NCBI RefSeq assembly: GCF_002412165.1
Contig: NZ_NXIA01000002.1
Coordinates: 1-64,000, forward strand
Length of the DNA stretch: 64,000 nt
Direction: 5' to 3'
Source: Curtobacterium sp. 'Ferrero'
GTDB taxonomy: Bacteria > Actinomycetota > Actinomycetes > Actinomycetales > Microbacteriaceae
The notes below the pieces were generated by a model. The model was given only the letters and a program-made list of their open reading frames with translations. It ran no database searches and was not told the origin of the DNA. The position numbers and the translations under genes are program-made. Positions 25,120 to 33,316 of this stretch are shown in pieces (position 1 is the stretch's first letter; each line of letters begins with the position of its first letter).

Positions 25120-26862
25120 CTACGCGAGCTGCGACGCCGACGTCAGCGGCACGATGACGCCGTGCGACTCGCGGAGCACGTCGAGCGTGCGCTGCACCTC
25201 GTCGGCGCGCTCCTCCGCGCTCCAGCCGAGGGTCTCGGCCAGCACGTCGGCGAGCTCGTCGAGCAGGTCGATCGTGACACCGCCCACGAACGCGAGGTTC
25301 GTGCGACGGAGCACCACGTCGACCAGGTGCACGGCCTGCTCGTGGCGGGCGAAGTACGCGACCTCGGCCCGGGTGAGCTTCGGGTCGGACTCGAGCGGCT
25401 CGACCGGTCCGTCGGTGAGGACGTCCACGACCTCGGCGGCGCGGGTGCCGTAGCGCTCGAGCAGTCCCTCGACGAGCGACGCGTCGAGGCCGTCGCGGTG
25501 GGACGTGATCCACAGGTCGCGCTGGGCGTCGGTGGTCGGGAAGTCCTTGCCGCCGCCGATCGCCATGCCGGCGGTGTCGACCTTGCGGGCGACGCCGAGC
25601 TTCGTCGTGGCCTCGGTGGAGAGGTGCGCGGCGAGGGCGCGGAACGTCGTCCACTTGCCGCCGACGAGCGAGAGCACCGTGGAGTCGGGCAGCCCGGCGA
25701 TCGGGGTGTCGACGATCCGGTAGTCACGGGACACGAAGCCGGGGGCGGTGTCCTCGTGACGGGGGAGCGGGCGGATGCCGGAGTAGCTGTAGACGATGTG
25801 GTCGCGCGTGACCTCGATCTGCGGGAACACGTGCTTCACGAGCCCGAAGAAGTAGTCGATCTCCTCCTCGGTGGTCGTGACCGGCTTCGAGGGGTCCGCA
25901 TCGATGTCGGTCGTGCCGATGAGCACCCGGCCCTTGAGCGGGTAGATGAGCACGATGCGGCCGTCGTTGTTCTCGAAGAACAGCTCGCGGCCCTTGGTCG
26001 CCTCGAGGAGCTCGTCGTTGTGCACGACGATGTGGGAGCCCTTCGTGCCGCCCATGAACTTCGTCTCGCCGCCGAACGCCTGGTTGGTCAGGTCGGTCCA
26101 GGGGCCGGACGCGTTGATGACGACGTCCGCGGTCACCACGAACTCCGAGCCGGTCTCGCGGTCGCGGAGCAGGACGCCGCCGTCGCGGGTGCCGACGGCC
26201 TCGACGTAGTTGACGGCGCGGGCCGTCGCTGCCGAGCCGGTGCCGGTGCCGGCGGCGAGCCCGTCCTTGAGCACGTCGAGCGCAAGGCGCTCCGGCTCGT
26301 GCACGGAGGCGTCGTAGTAGGTGCCGGTGTACTTCAGGTCCTTGTTGAGCGCCGGCATGTCCGCGAGCGCCGCCTTCTTCGTGAGGAAGCGGTGCTTCGG
26401 TACGGAGCCGCCGTCGCGCGAGAACGAGTCGTAGATCGTCATGCCGATCTTGATGAGCGCCGCGCCGCGCTCCTTGGTCGAGCGCTGCTTGTGGGTGAGC
26501 ATGCGCAGCGGGGCGTTCATGATGCCGGAGAACGTCGAGAAGATCGGCATCGTCGTCTGCAGCGGCTTGACGTAGTGCGGGGCGATGCGGATGAGGCCGT
26601 TGCGCTCCTGCACGCTCTCGCGCACGAGGCGGAACTCGCCGTTCTCGAGGTACCGGATGCCGCCGTGGATCATGTGGCTCGAGGCCGCGGAAGCACCGCT
26701 GGCGTAGTCCCCACGCTCGACGAGGGCGACGTCGACGCCCTGCAGGGCGAGGTCGCGGAACGTGGCGATCCCGTTGATGCCACCGCCGACGATGAGGACC
26801 TGGGCGTTCGGGCGCTCGGTGAGCGCGGTCACCGTGTTCCGGGGCTGCGTCTTCTTCGACAT
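25120..26862 (-). CDS. glpD: Glycerol-3-phosphate dehydrogenase/oxidase
   Basis: 580 aa. VLIVGGGINGIATFRDLALQG binds FAD. GASAASSHMIHGGIRYLE is the GlpD signature, and LVGGKWTTFRALAAHL lies in the substrate domain. The last 120 residues form the C-terminal helical domain of GlpD. It oxidises glycerol 3-phosphate to dihydroxyacetone phosphate at the membrane face. It is divergent from a SorC-type regulator, with two perfect TGCACG-nn-CGTGCA operators between. The ATG at 26862 has AAGGA upstream; the longer open frame is not needed. Confidence 0.92.
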   Translation of the reverse strand: MSKKTQPRNTVTALTERPNAQVLIVGGGINGIATFRDLALQGVDVALVERGDYASGASAASSHMIHGGIRYLENGEFRLVRESVQERNGLIRIAPHYVKPLQTTMPIFSTFSGIMNAPLRMLTHKQRSTKERGAALIKIGMTIYDSFSRDGGSVPKHRFLTKKAALADMPALNKDLKYTGTYYDASVHEPERLALDVLKDGLAAGTGTGSAATARAVNYVEAVGTRDGGVLLRDRETGSEFVVTADVVINASGPWTDLTNQAFGGETKFMGGTKGSHIVVHNDELLEATKGRELFFENNDGRIVLIYPLKGRVLIGTTDIDADPSKPVTTTEEEIDYFFGLVKHVFPQIEVTRDHIVYSYSGIRPLPRHEDTAPGFVSRDYRIVDTPIAGLPDSTVLSLVGGKWTTFRALAAHLSTEATTKLGVARKVDTAGMAIGGGKDFPTTDAQRDLWITSHRDGLDASLVEGLLERYGTRAAEVVDVLTDGPVEPLESDPKLTRAEVAYFARHEQAVHLVDVVLRRTNLAFVGGVTIDLLDELADVLAETLGWSAEERADEVQRTLDVLRESHGVIVPLTSASQLA

Positions 26863-26937
26863 GTGTCGCTTCCTTGGTCGATCGGGGGTTGGTTCACCGT
26901 CGATCGTGCTCCCGCGTGGGAGGCCGGGCAACTCGCG

Positions 26938-26951
26938 TGCACGAACGTGCA
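26938..26951. promoter_or_regulatory. Operator candidate 1 in the glpD/SorC region
   Basis: TGCACGAACGTGCA is a perfect 6-bp inverted repeat with a 2-bp spacer. Its partner lies 75 bp away, about seven helical turns, which suits DNA looping by a tetrameric SorC protein. Confidence 0.6.
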
Positions 26952-27012
26952 GCACACGTGTCGTCGGCTCCGCCGGGCCGACCGGGAGGCGCGGCAGGGG
27001 TTGCAGCGGGCG

Positions 27013-27026
27013 TGCACGTCCGTGCA
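27013..27026. promoter_or_regulatory. Operator candidate 2 in the glpD/SorC region
   Basis: TGCACGTCCGTGCA has the same arms as the site at 26938. It lies 57 bases before the regulator ATG, where it could mediate autoregulation. Confidence 0.6.
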
Positions 27027-27082
27027 TGGTTGCGTGACGACCGTGCGGCAGCCCGTGCGGCGGGGCGACAGATCGGAGCACC

Positions 27083-28045
27083 ATGAGCGATGCGGCTCAG
27101 CCCATGCGCACGCAGCAGGCGCTGCGCGCCGCGCACCTGTACTACCTGCAGGACCTCACCATGGACGCGATCGCCGACGAGCTCGGCACGTCCCGCTCCT
27201 CGGTCTCGCGGCTGCTCAAGTACGCCAGGGACACCGGGCTCGTCGACATCCAGATCCGCTCGCCGCTCGACCAGGCGGCGGCGCTCAGTCGTTCCATCCG
27301 GTCGCGGTTCGGCGTGCACGCCCACGTCGTCCCCGTCCCGGACCACACGAGCGACGTCGACCGTCTGGAACGGGTCGCCCTGTCCGCCGCACGCATCCTC
27401 ACGCAGTACATCGACTCGAACATGGTGATCGGGATCTCGTGGGGCTCGACCGTGAGCGCGGTCAGCCGGTACCTCGTGCCGAAGACGACGCACGGATCGA
27501 CGATCGTCCAGGTGAACGGCGCCGCGAACACCCGGACGACCGGCATCGTCTACGCGTCCGAGATCCTCCGACGGTTCGGGGAGGCGTACGGCGCGTTCGT
27601 GCAGCAGTTCCCCGTGCCGGCGTTCTTCGACGACCCCGCGACGAAGGAGATGCTCTTCCGGGAGCGCTCGATCCGCCGCGTCCTCGACCTGCACGAGCGG
27701 ATGGACCTCGTCGTGTTCGGTGTCGGCGCGCCGCAGGCCCCGGTGCCGTCGCACGTGTACTCCGGTGGCTACCTCGACCCCGCCGACCAGCAGGAGCTCG
27801 TGCGGGCGAAGGTCGTCGGTGACGTCTCCACCGTGTTCTACCGCGCGGACGGTTCGTGGCGGGACATCGGGGTGAACGCGCGTGCGGGCGGCCCGGACCT
27901 CGACACGATCAAGCGTGCACCGCGGCGGGTCTGCGTCGTGGCCGGGCGGTCCAAGGCGGCGTCGCTCCGCGGGGCGCTCGCAGCGGGGCTCGTCACCGAC
28001 CTGATCATCGACGAGAGCGTGGGACAGGCGATCCTGCAGCCCTGA
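27083..28045 (+). CDS. SorC-family transcriptional regulator (probable glycerol/glpD regulator)
   Basis: 320 aa. The helix-turn-helix LTMDAIADELGTSRSSVSRLLKYARDTGLV lies near residues 25-55. The C-terminal SorC sugar-phosphate-binding domain includes MVIGISWGSTVSAV, DLVVFGVGAP and VAGRSKAASLRGALAAGLVTDLIID. It is divergent from glpD and probably responds to glycerol 3-phosphate or dihydroxyacetone phosphate; the effector is inferred from position. GGAG precedes the ATG at 27083. It is a second, distinct member beside the SorC protein at 19489. Confidence 0.85.
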   Translation: MSDAAQPMRTQQALRAAHLYYLQDLTMDAIADELGTSRSSVSRLLKYARDTGLVDIQIRSPLDQAAALSRSIRSRFGVHAHVVPVPDHTSDVDRLERVALSAARILTQYIDSNMVIGISWGSTVSAVSRYLVPKTTHGSTIVQVNGAANTRTTGIVYASEILRRFGEAYGAFVQQFPVPAFFDDPATKEMLFRERSIRRVLDLHERMDLVVFGVGAPQAPVPSHVYSGGYLDPADQQELVRAKVVGDVSTVFYRADGSWRDIGVNARAGGPDLDTIKRAPRRVCVVAGRSKAASLRGALAAGLVTDLIIDESVGQAILQP

Positions 28046-28104
28046 CCGGGGCTTTGTCCACCGAACGCGAGGTGATGTCGGTGGTCGCGGGTACCTTCTG
28101 GCCC

Positions 28105-29136
28105 ATGGTGCCCGACTGCGAGACCCCCGTGCCCGACGCGGTGTCCGACGGTTCCGCGGCGGTGTCCCCGATCGATGTCCGCGGGGCGTCGTGTCCCGTC
28201 GGTCCGCGGTCCTTCCGCCGGCTCGTCGGACACGACCTCGACGAGGCGCTCGCGTTCTTCAGCGACGGGTACGACCTCCGAGCGCCGCGCGTCCGACGTA
28301 TCCGGCCGACCACCCCCTGGGACTTCGCGGGGGTGGGCGACGAACGCATGTCGCTGCGGTCTTCCCGCTTCGGTGTCGACCTCCGGAGCGAGAGCATGGT
28401 GGACGACGCCTTCCTCGTCGCCTGGCTGCGATCGGGGTCGAGCACCATCACCTTCGGCGGCCAGTCCGTCGAGCTCGAGGTCGGCGTCCCCGTCGTCCTG
28501 CCGTTCGGCGCCCCCTACGAGCTGCACCACCGGGACATCGGCCTGAACCTCGTGCACCTCGACCGCGACTTCGTCCGTGCGGTCGCGGGTGACGACGCGT
28601 TCGAGTTCGAGCCGCTGCGGAAGCCCTCACCCGAGGGGCTGCGCGTCTGGCGGTCAGTCGTCCGTGAGCACTCGTCGACGTGGCTCGACATGGACCACGA
28701 GCTCTCCGCGGCCGCCCAGTACGACATCGCGGAGGCGTTCGTCCGCGCCGCGATCGACGCGTTTCCGGAGCGCAGCCGCTGGCGGTCGAGCGTCACGGGC
28801 ACCGGGCCGGAGCACGAGCGGCTCCGCCGTGCCCTCGAGTACGTGCACGGCCACGCCCGCGAGCCCATCGGCACCCCGGAGATCGCCGTCGCGGCCGGGC
28901 TCAGCCCGCGTGGGCTCCAGCAGTCCCTTCGACGGCACCTCGGCGTCACGCCCGGCGAACTCCTCCGGTCCGTCCGGCTCGACGGCGCCCGGGCCGACCT
29001 GGTCCGCGGAGACCGCGACGACACCTCGGTGGCCGAGATCGCGCGGACCTGGGGGTTCGGGCACCTCGGACGCTTCTCGGCCTCGTACCGTTCGCGGTTC
29101 GGCGAGCTGCCCAGCGAGTCCCTCCGCGCGCGCTGA
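28105..29136 (+). CDS. AraC-family transcriptional regulator
   Basis: 343 aa. The C-terminal HTH_18 pair is clear: IGTPEIAVAAGLSPRGLQQSLRRHLGVTPGELLR and then TSVAEIARTWGFGHLGRFSASYRSRFGELP. The N-terminal part resembles AraC-binding-like domain 2 (ESMVDDAFLVAWLRSGSSTITFGG), a cupin-like sensor. The effector and targets are unknown. TACCTT at 28092-28097 lies 7 bases before the ATG at 28105, so a leaderless start there is preferred over longer in-frame options. A related regulator lies at 41608. Confidence 0.82.
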   Translation: MVPDCETPVPDAVSDGSAAVSPIDVRGASCPVGPRSFRRLVGHDLDEALAFFSDGYDLRAPRVRRIRPTTPWDFAGVGDERMSLRSSRFGVDLRSESMVDDAFLVAWLRSGSSTITFGGQSVELEVGVPVVLPFGAPYELHHRDIGLNLVHLDRDFVRAVAGDDAFEFEPLRKPSPEGLRVWRSVVREHSSTWLDMDHELSAAAQYDIAEAFVRAAIDAFPERSRWRSSVTGTGPEHERLRRALEYVHGHAREPIGTPEIAVAAGLSPRGLQQSLRRHLGVTPGELLRSVRLDGARADLVRGDRDDTSVAEIARTWGFGHLGRFSASYRSRFGELPSESLRAR

Positions 29137-29200
29137 TCCGCGTCGTCAGAGCACTCGCCGTCGTCGGCCGTCGTTCAACCCGTCTCAGACCGGCGAACGG

Positions 29201-29370
29201 TCACCGGGCGGCTGCGAAGGCGTCGATGGCTTCGCGGGCGAGTCGCACTTCCTCGGGACCGCCGTGTCCTTCGGACTCGACGATCGTGAGCCTGCTGCCC
29301 GGCCAGGCACGGTGCAGCATCCAGGGCGTGACGGCCGGACCGCTGATGTCGACGAGAGCCGTCACCGGCC
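29201..29370 (-). pseudogene. C-terminal remnant of a prolyl aminopeptidase-like alpha/beta hydrolase
   Basis: The minus-strand frame ends VTALVDISGPAVTPWMLH, then RAWPGSRLTIVESEGHGG and about 17 more residues to a stop. This matches the last ~55 residues of proline iminopeptidases, including the catalytic-His segment (SEGHGG). No upstream catalytic domain with GGSWGS exists; the frame runs into the start of the neighbouring oxidase. It is therefore a decayed fragment. The oxidase promoter box overlaps or abuts its broken edge. Confidence 0.6.
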
Positions 29371-29388
29371 AGCGGTAGCGTCGACGGC

Positions 29389-30930
29389 ATGGACACCGTC
29401 GTCTCCGGCCCCACGGACTCCCGCACCGACCGATCCTTCCGATCCTTGGTCGTCGCCGAACTGCGCCGCGCTCTCGATGCCCCGGCTGGCGACACCGTGC
29501 TGACCGACACCGTGCCGACCGACATCGTCCGCTCCGACCCGGAAGAGCTCGACGCCGTCCGCACCGACCGGTCCGGGTGGATCGCCGACGGCGTCCCGAT
29601 CGCCCTGGTCGAGGCCCGGACGGTCGAACACGTCCAGGCGACACTGCGGACGTGCTCACGCCTCGGTGTCCCGGTCGTCCCCCGCGGCGCCGGCACCGGG
29701 CTCGCCGGCGGCGCGAACGGCACCGACGGCTCGGTCGTCCTGAGTGTCGCCCGGATGGATCGCATCCTCGAGGTGTCGGTGGAGGACGAGCTCGCTGTCG
29801 TCGAGCCGGGCGTCCTCAACGGAACGCTGAACGCCGCCGTCGCCGAGCACGGCCTCCGCTTCGCCCCGGACCCGGCGAGTGCGGCGATCGCGAGCGTCGG
29901 CGGCAACATCGCGACCAACGCGGGCGGACTGCGCTGCGTCAAGTACGGCGTCACCCGCGAGGCGGTGCTCGGGCTCGACGTGGTCCTCGCCGACGGCCGG
30001 CTCGTGCGCACCGGACGACGCACGGTCAAGGGGGTGACGGGCCTCGACCTCACGGCGCTCATGGTCGGGTCGGAGGGCACGCTCGGGGTCATCGTCGGTG
30101 CGACGGTGCGGCTCGTGCCGATCCCCGCGGGGGAGCCCGCCACGCTCGGTGCGGTCTTCCCGACGGTCCACCAGGCTGCGGCGGCGTCCGCGGCGATCGT
30201 CGCCGCGGGGGCCGGGGGCGCGCCGCGTCCGTCGACGGTCGAGTTGCTCGACGCGGCCTCGCTCGCGGCCATCGCGGACCTCCTCGGCCCGTCGGTCGTG
30301 ACCGAGACCGTCGGCCTGGCCGGCGGCGCGGTCGGTGGCGACGCCCCGGCCGGTGGGCAGGGCCCGGCCGGTGGACCGGGTTCGGCGGGCGGGGTGTTCC
30401 TGCTCGTGGAGTACGACGGCGTGGGCGCGACGGAGGCGGCGTCGGGTGCCGTGCCGCTCCTCCAGGCCGCCGGCGGCACCGTCCGCCTGGCCGGGTCGGC
30501 CGCCGAGCGCGACCGCCTGCTCACCATCCGCCGGTCGTTCCACGCCGCGATGACGGCACGCGGGCGGGTGCTCATCGAGGACGTGGCCGTGCCGCGCAGC
30601 CGGCTCGCCGAGATGTTCGACCGGGTCGAGGCGATCGGACGCGAGTTCGACGTGGAGATCCCGACGGTCGCCCACGCCGGCGACGGCAACCTGCACCCGA
30701 ACTTCGTGTTCGACGGCGAGGTCGTGCCGCAGAAGGTCTGGGACGCGGCCGACGCCCTGTTCCGTGCTGCCGTCGAGCTCGGTGGGACCCTCACCGGGGA
30801 GCACGGGGTCGGCGTGCTGAAGCGGCACCACCTCGGGGACGAGGTCGGCGAGGACGTGCTCGAACTCCAGCGCGGGATCCGGCGCGTGTTCGACCCGGCC
30901 GGCATCCTCAACCCGGGCAAGGTGTTCTGA
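29389..30930 (+). CDS. FAD-linked oxidase, GlcD/D-lactate dehydrogenase type
   Basis: 513 aa. The PCMH-type FAD domain has VVPRGAGTGLAGGANG and the ASVGGNIATNAGGLRCVKYGVTR block. The C-terminal domain has PTVAHAGDGNLHPNF and the final LTGEHGVGVLKR and FDPAGILNPGKVF. It oxidises a 2-hydroxy acid such as glycolate or D-lactate. A Gly/Pro/Ala-rich stretch near residues 310-335 (GGDAPAGGQGPAGGPG) is an unusual low-complexity loop in the middle of the protein. TAGCGT lies 7 bases before the ATG, indicating a leaderless mRNA. No GlcE/GlcF partners adjoin. Confidence 0.85.
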   Translation: MDTVVSGPTDSRTDRSFRSLVVAELRRALDAPAGDTVLTDTVPTDIVRSDPEELDAVRTDRSGWIADGVPIALVEARTVEHVQATLRTCSRLGVPVVPRGAGTGLAGGANGTDGSVVLSVARMDRILEVSVEDELAVVEPGVLNGTLNAAVAEHGLRFAPDPASAAIASVGGNIATNAGGLRCVKYGVTREAVLGLDVVLADGRLVRTGRRTVKGVTGLDLTALMVGSEGTLGVIVGATVRLVPIPAGEPATLGAVFPTVHQAAAASAAIVAAGAGGAPRPSTVELLDAASLAAIADLLGPSVVTETVGLAGGAVGGDAPAGGQGPAGGPGSAGGVFLLVEYDGVGATEAASGAVPLLQAAGGTVRLAGSAAERDRLLTIRRSFHAAMTARGRVLIEDVAVPRSRLAEMFDRVEAIGREFDVEIPTVAHAGDGNLHPNFVFDGEVVPQKVWDAADALFRAAVELGGTLTGEHGVGVLKRHHLGDEVGEDVLELQRGIRRVFDPAGILNPGKVF

Positions 30931-31049
30931 CACCGAATCCTGTGGCATTTCCGGATCAGATCGTGCGCAGAAGTTCGGCCGAAACGCGGCCGTAACGAAT
31001 TCGGGCGCATCGTGGTGTCGAACGAGCACCGCCCACGAAGGAGTCCGTG

Positions 31050-32150
31050 ATGCTGATCGGCGTCCCCACCGAAGTCAAGAACAACGAGTACCGCGTCGCG
31101 GCCACGCCGGCCGGTGTCGCCGAGCTGTCGCTGCACGGGCACGAGGTCCTCGTGCAGGCCGGGGCCGGCGTCGGCTCGGCCTTCCCGGACGAGGAGTACG
31201 TCGCCGCGGGGGCGACGATCGTCCCCACCGCGGACGAGGTCTGGGCGCGCGCCGAGATGATCCTCAAGGTCAAGGAGCCGGTCGCCTCCGAGTACGGGTC
31301 CATCCGCCCGGGGCAGGTGCTGTTCACCTACCTGCACCTCGCCGCGGACCGTCCGCTGACGACGGCGCTGATGGAGTCCGGCGCGACCGCGATCGCCTAC
31401 GAGACCGTGCAGCTCGCGGACCGTTCGCTGCCGCTCCTCTCGCCGATGTCGGAGATCGCGGGTCGGCTCTCCGCCCAGGTCGGCGCGTACCACCTGATGC
31501 GGACGAACGGCGGCCGCGGGCTGCTGCTCGGCGGGGTCCCCGGCACGCCGAAGGGCCGCGTGGTGGTCATCGGCGGCGGGGTCGCGGGGGAGCACGCCGC
31601 CACTATGGCGCTCGGCCTCGGGGCCGAGGTCACCGTCTTCGACATCAGCCTCCCGCGGCTGCGCGCACTCGACGCCCGGTTCGACGGCCGGATCACCACG
31701 CTGCGGTCATCGTCGCACGCGATCGCCTCGGCGTTGACGACCGCGGACCTGGTGATCGGTTCGGTCCTCATCCCGGGCGCCTCGGCACCGAAGCTCGTCA
31801 CCGACTCCATGGTGGCCGACATGCAGCCCGGATCGGTGCTCGTCGACATCGCGATCGACCAGGGCGGCTGCTTCGAGGGGTCGCACCCGACGACGCACGA
31901 TGACCCGACCTTCCAGGTCCACGACGCGGTGTACTACTGCGTGGCGAACATGCCCGGGGCGGTGCCGCGCACCTCGACGATCTCGCTCACGAACGCGACC
32001 CTGCCGTACGCGGTGGCGATCGCGAACCGCGGGTGGGAGCAGGCGCTCGCGGACGACCCCGCGCTGGCGCTCGGCCTGAACGTGCACGCGGGACAGGTCA
32101 CGAACGAGGCCGTCGCCGCTGCGCACGGCCTGACGCCCGCAGCGCGCTGA
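31050..32150 (+). CDS. ald: Alanine dehydrogenase
   Basis: 366 aa, family length. MLIGVPTEVKNNEYRVA at the N terminus and ILKVKEPVASEYG with the catalytic Lys are diagnostic. HLAADRPLTTALMESGATAIAYETVQ and the NAD site VVIGGGVAGEHAA follow. It interconverts L-alanine and pyruvate plus ammonia with NAD. GAAGGAG sits 6 bases before the ATG at 31050, which decides against the GTG at 31047. The last codons (LTPAAR) belong to a 17-bp tandem array that runs through the stop. Confidence 0.92.
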   Translation: MLIGVPTEVKNNEYRVAATPAGVAELSLHGHEVLVQAGAGVGSAFPDEEYVAAGATIVPTADEVWARAEMILKVKEPVASEYGSIRPGQVLFTYLHLAADRPLTTALMESGATAIAYETVQLADRSLPLLSPMSEIAGRLSAQVGAYHLMRTNGGRGLLLGGVPGTPKGRVVVIGGGVAGEHAATMALGLGAEVTVFDISLPRLRALDARFDGRITTLRSSSHAIASALTTADLVIGSVLIPGASAPKLVTDSMVADMQPGSVLVDIAIDQGGCFEGSHPTTHDDPTFQVHDAVYYCVANMPGAVPRTSTISLTNATLPYAVAIANRGWEQALADDPALALGLNVHAGQVTNEAVAAAHGLTPAAR

Positions 32151-32171
32151 CGCCCGCCGGGCGCTGACGCC
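32131..32171. repeat. 17-bp tandem array across the ald stop codon
   Basis: TGACGCC starts at 32131, 32148 and 32165, exactly 17 bp apart. The second copy contains the real stop TGA (32148-32150). The flanking GCAGCGCGC/GCCGGGCGC segments also align. Confidence 0.7.
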
Positions 32172-32178
32172 CCCGGGA

Positions 32179-32216
32179 CGGCACACTGTCGCTCTCGCGA
32201 GAGCGACAGTGTGCCG
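32179..32216 (+). terminator. Terminator of ald, 38-bp perfect palindrome
   Basis: CGGCACACTGTCGCTCTCG (32179-32197) is followed directly by its reverse complement (32198-32216). It lies 28 bases after the ald stop, between ald and the convergent TspO-like gene. Confidence 0.65.
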
Positions 32217-32234
32217 CATTCCGTCGGCCGGAAT

Positions 32235-32290
32235 CTGTCGCTTCCGCGGGACCGACGGTGCGGCCGGCGACGAGACTGTCGCTTCCGCGG
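32235..32290. repeat. CTGTCGCTTCCGCGG direct repeat
   Basis: The 15-mer occurs exactly at 32235-32249 and 32276-32290 (period 41 bp), with similar ACCGA-GGT sequence after each copy. The core also appears in the ald terminator and in the 22836-23122 gap. Confidence 0.6.
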
Positions 32291-32381
32291 AACCGAAGGT
32301 CACCGGCGCGGCAACCGAGGCCACCGGCGCGGCAGCTGCAGCCGCAGCCACAGCCGCCCCGTCGGGTCGCGCGCCACGTCC

Positions 32382-32430
32382 GACCGGCCGGGAGGCGCGG
32401 CGCACGTCCGCCCCGCCTCCCGCGCCGGTC
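32382..32430. repeat. CGGGAGGC-type imperfect palindrome
   Basis: CCGGGAGGCGCGG near 32388-32400 faces CCCGCCTCCCGCGCCGG near 32412-32428, with outer GACCGG/CCGGTC arms. It ends at the stop of the TspO-like gene and is a divergent copy of the palindromes at 3772 and 25039. Confidence 0.5.
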
Positions 32431-33238
32431 AGGCGGTCGCCACTGCCGGCCGGCGGGCCGACCAGCCCGCGCGGGTCCGCACCACGAGCGTGACGAGCAC
32501 GACCACCACGACGGCGACCACGGCGGTCACGGCCGTCGGCACCGAGACGAGCGGTCCGTCGAGCCGTCCGACCGCCACCCACGCCAGGCCCCAGCCGAGC
32601 GCTGCGGTCGGGGTGAGCCGTCCTCGGCCCCACACCGCCACGAGCACCCCGACGAGTCCGGCGACCGCGGCCACGAGCACGCCCCACACGTCCTGCCCGA
32701 GGCCGAAGCCCCGGAACCCGGCGGCGGTCAGGACGGCTGCCGTGTTCGCCGCCGTGGCGACGCACACCCACCCGAGGTAGAGGCCGAACGTGCCGTCGGT
32801 CACGACCGCCTCCACGACGCCCGACGGCCGGGTGCGCCGCAGGATCGCGAACGTCCAGACCAGGACGACGAGCAGCGCGACGATGATCGGCTCGCTCGCC
32901 GACAGGAAGCCGAACTGCACCGACAGGATCCACGCGGCGTTGAGGAGCAGCGAGAGCGTCGCGGGGACCGCGAGCCGGGCGTGCCGTGCGTCGTCCGCCG
33001 TCCGGAAGAGCTGCCGGACGGCGTACACGATCAGCCCGAGGTAGATCACGGACCAGATGCCGAACGCCGGACCGTCCGGCGCGATCGCCGTGGACGACGC
33101 CGAGAGCGCACCGCCCGCCGCGTCCTGGATGGGGGTCCCGCCCGCCGCGCCGGACCCGATGAACGACCCGATCACCGCGACGACCGCGCTCACCGCGACC
33201 ACGATCCTCCAGGCCCTGCTGCCCGCTGTCCCAGTCAT
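32429..33238 (-). CDS. TspO/MBR-related membrane protein
   Basis: 269 aa with about eight hydrophobic segments. GPAFGIWSVIYLGLIVYAV, LLNAAWILSVQFG and YLGWVCVATAANTAAV line up with the P-x-W-x-x-VYL, N-x-x-W and W-x-x-xA-x-x-N landmarks of TspO/MBR proteins, which bind tetrapyrroles or other hydrophobic ligands. The protein is longer than classical TspO (about 160 aa), as in actinobacterial relatives. AAAGGAG lies 6 bases before the ATG at 33238. Function beyond membership is unknown. Confidence 0.7.
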   Translation of the reverse strand: MTGTAGSRAWRIVVAVSAVVAVIGSFIGSGAAGGTPIQDAAGGALSASSTAIAPDGPAFGIWSVIYLGLIVYAVRQLFRTADDARHARLAVPATLSLLLNAAWILSVQFGFLSASEPIIVALLVVLVWTFAILRRTRPSGVVEAVVTDGTFGLYLGWVCVATAANTAAVLTAAGFRGFGLGQDVWGVLVAAVAGLVGVLVAVWGRGRLTPTAALGWGLAWVAVGRLDGPLVSVPTAVTAVVAVVVVVLVTLVVRTRAGWSARRPAVATA

Positions 33239-33316
33239 GTCCGCTCCTTTCGTCAGCATGCTGATGACCGGGACGGTACGCCGCTTCCCTGCGTCCGGGT
33301 GCGTACGGTGGGGGAC

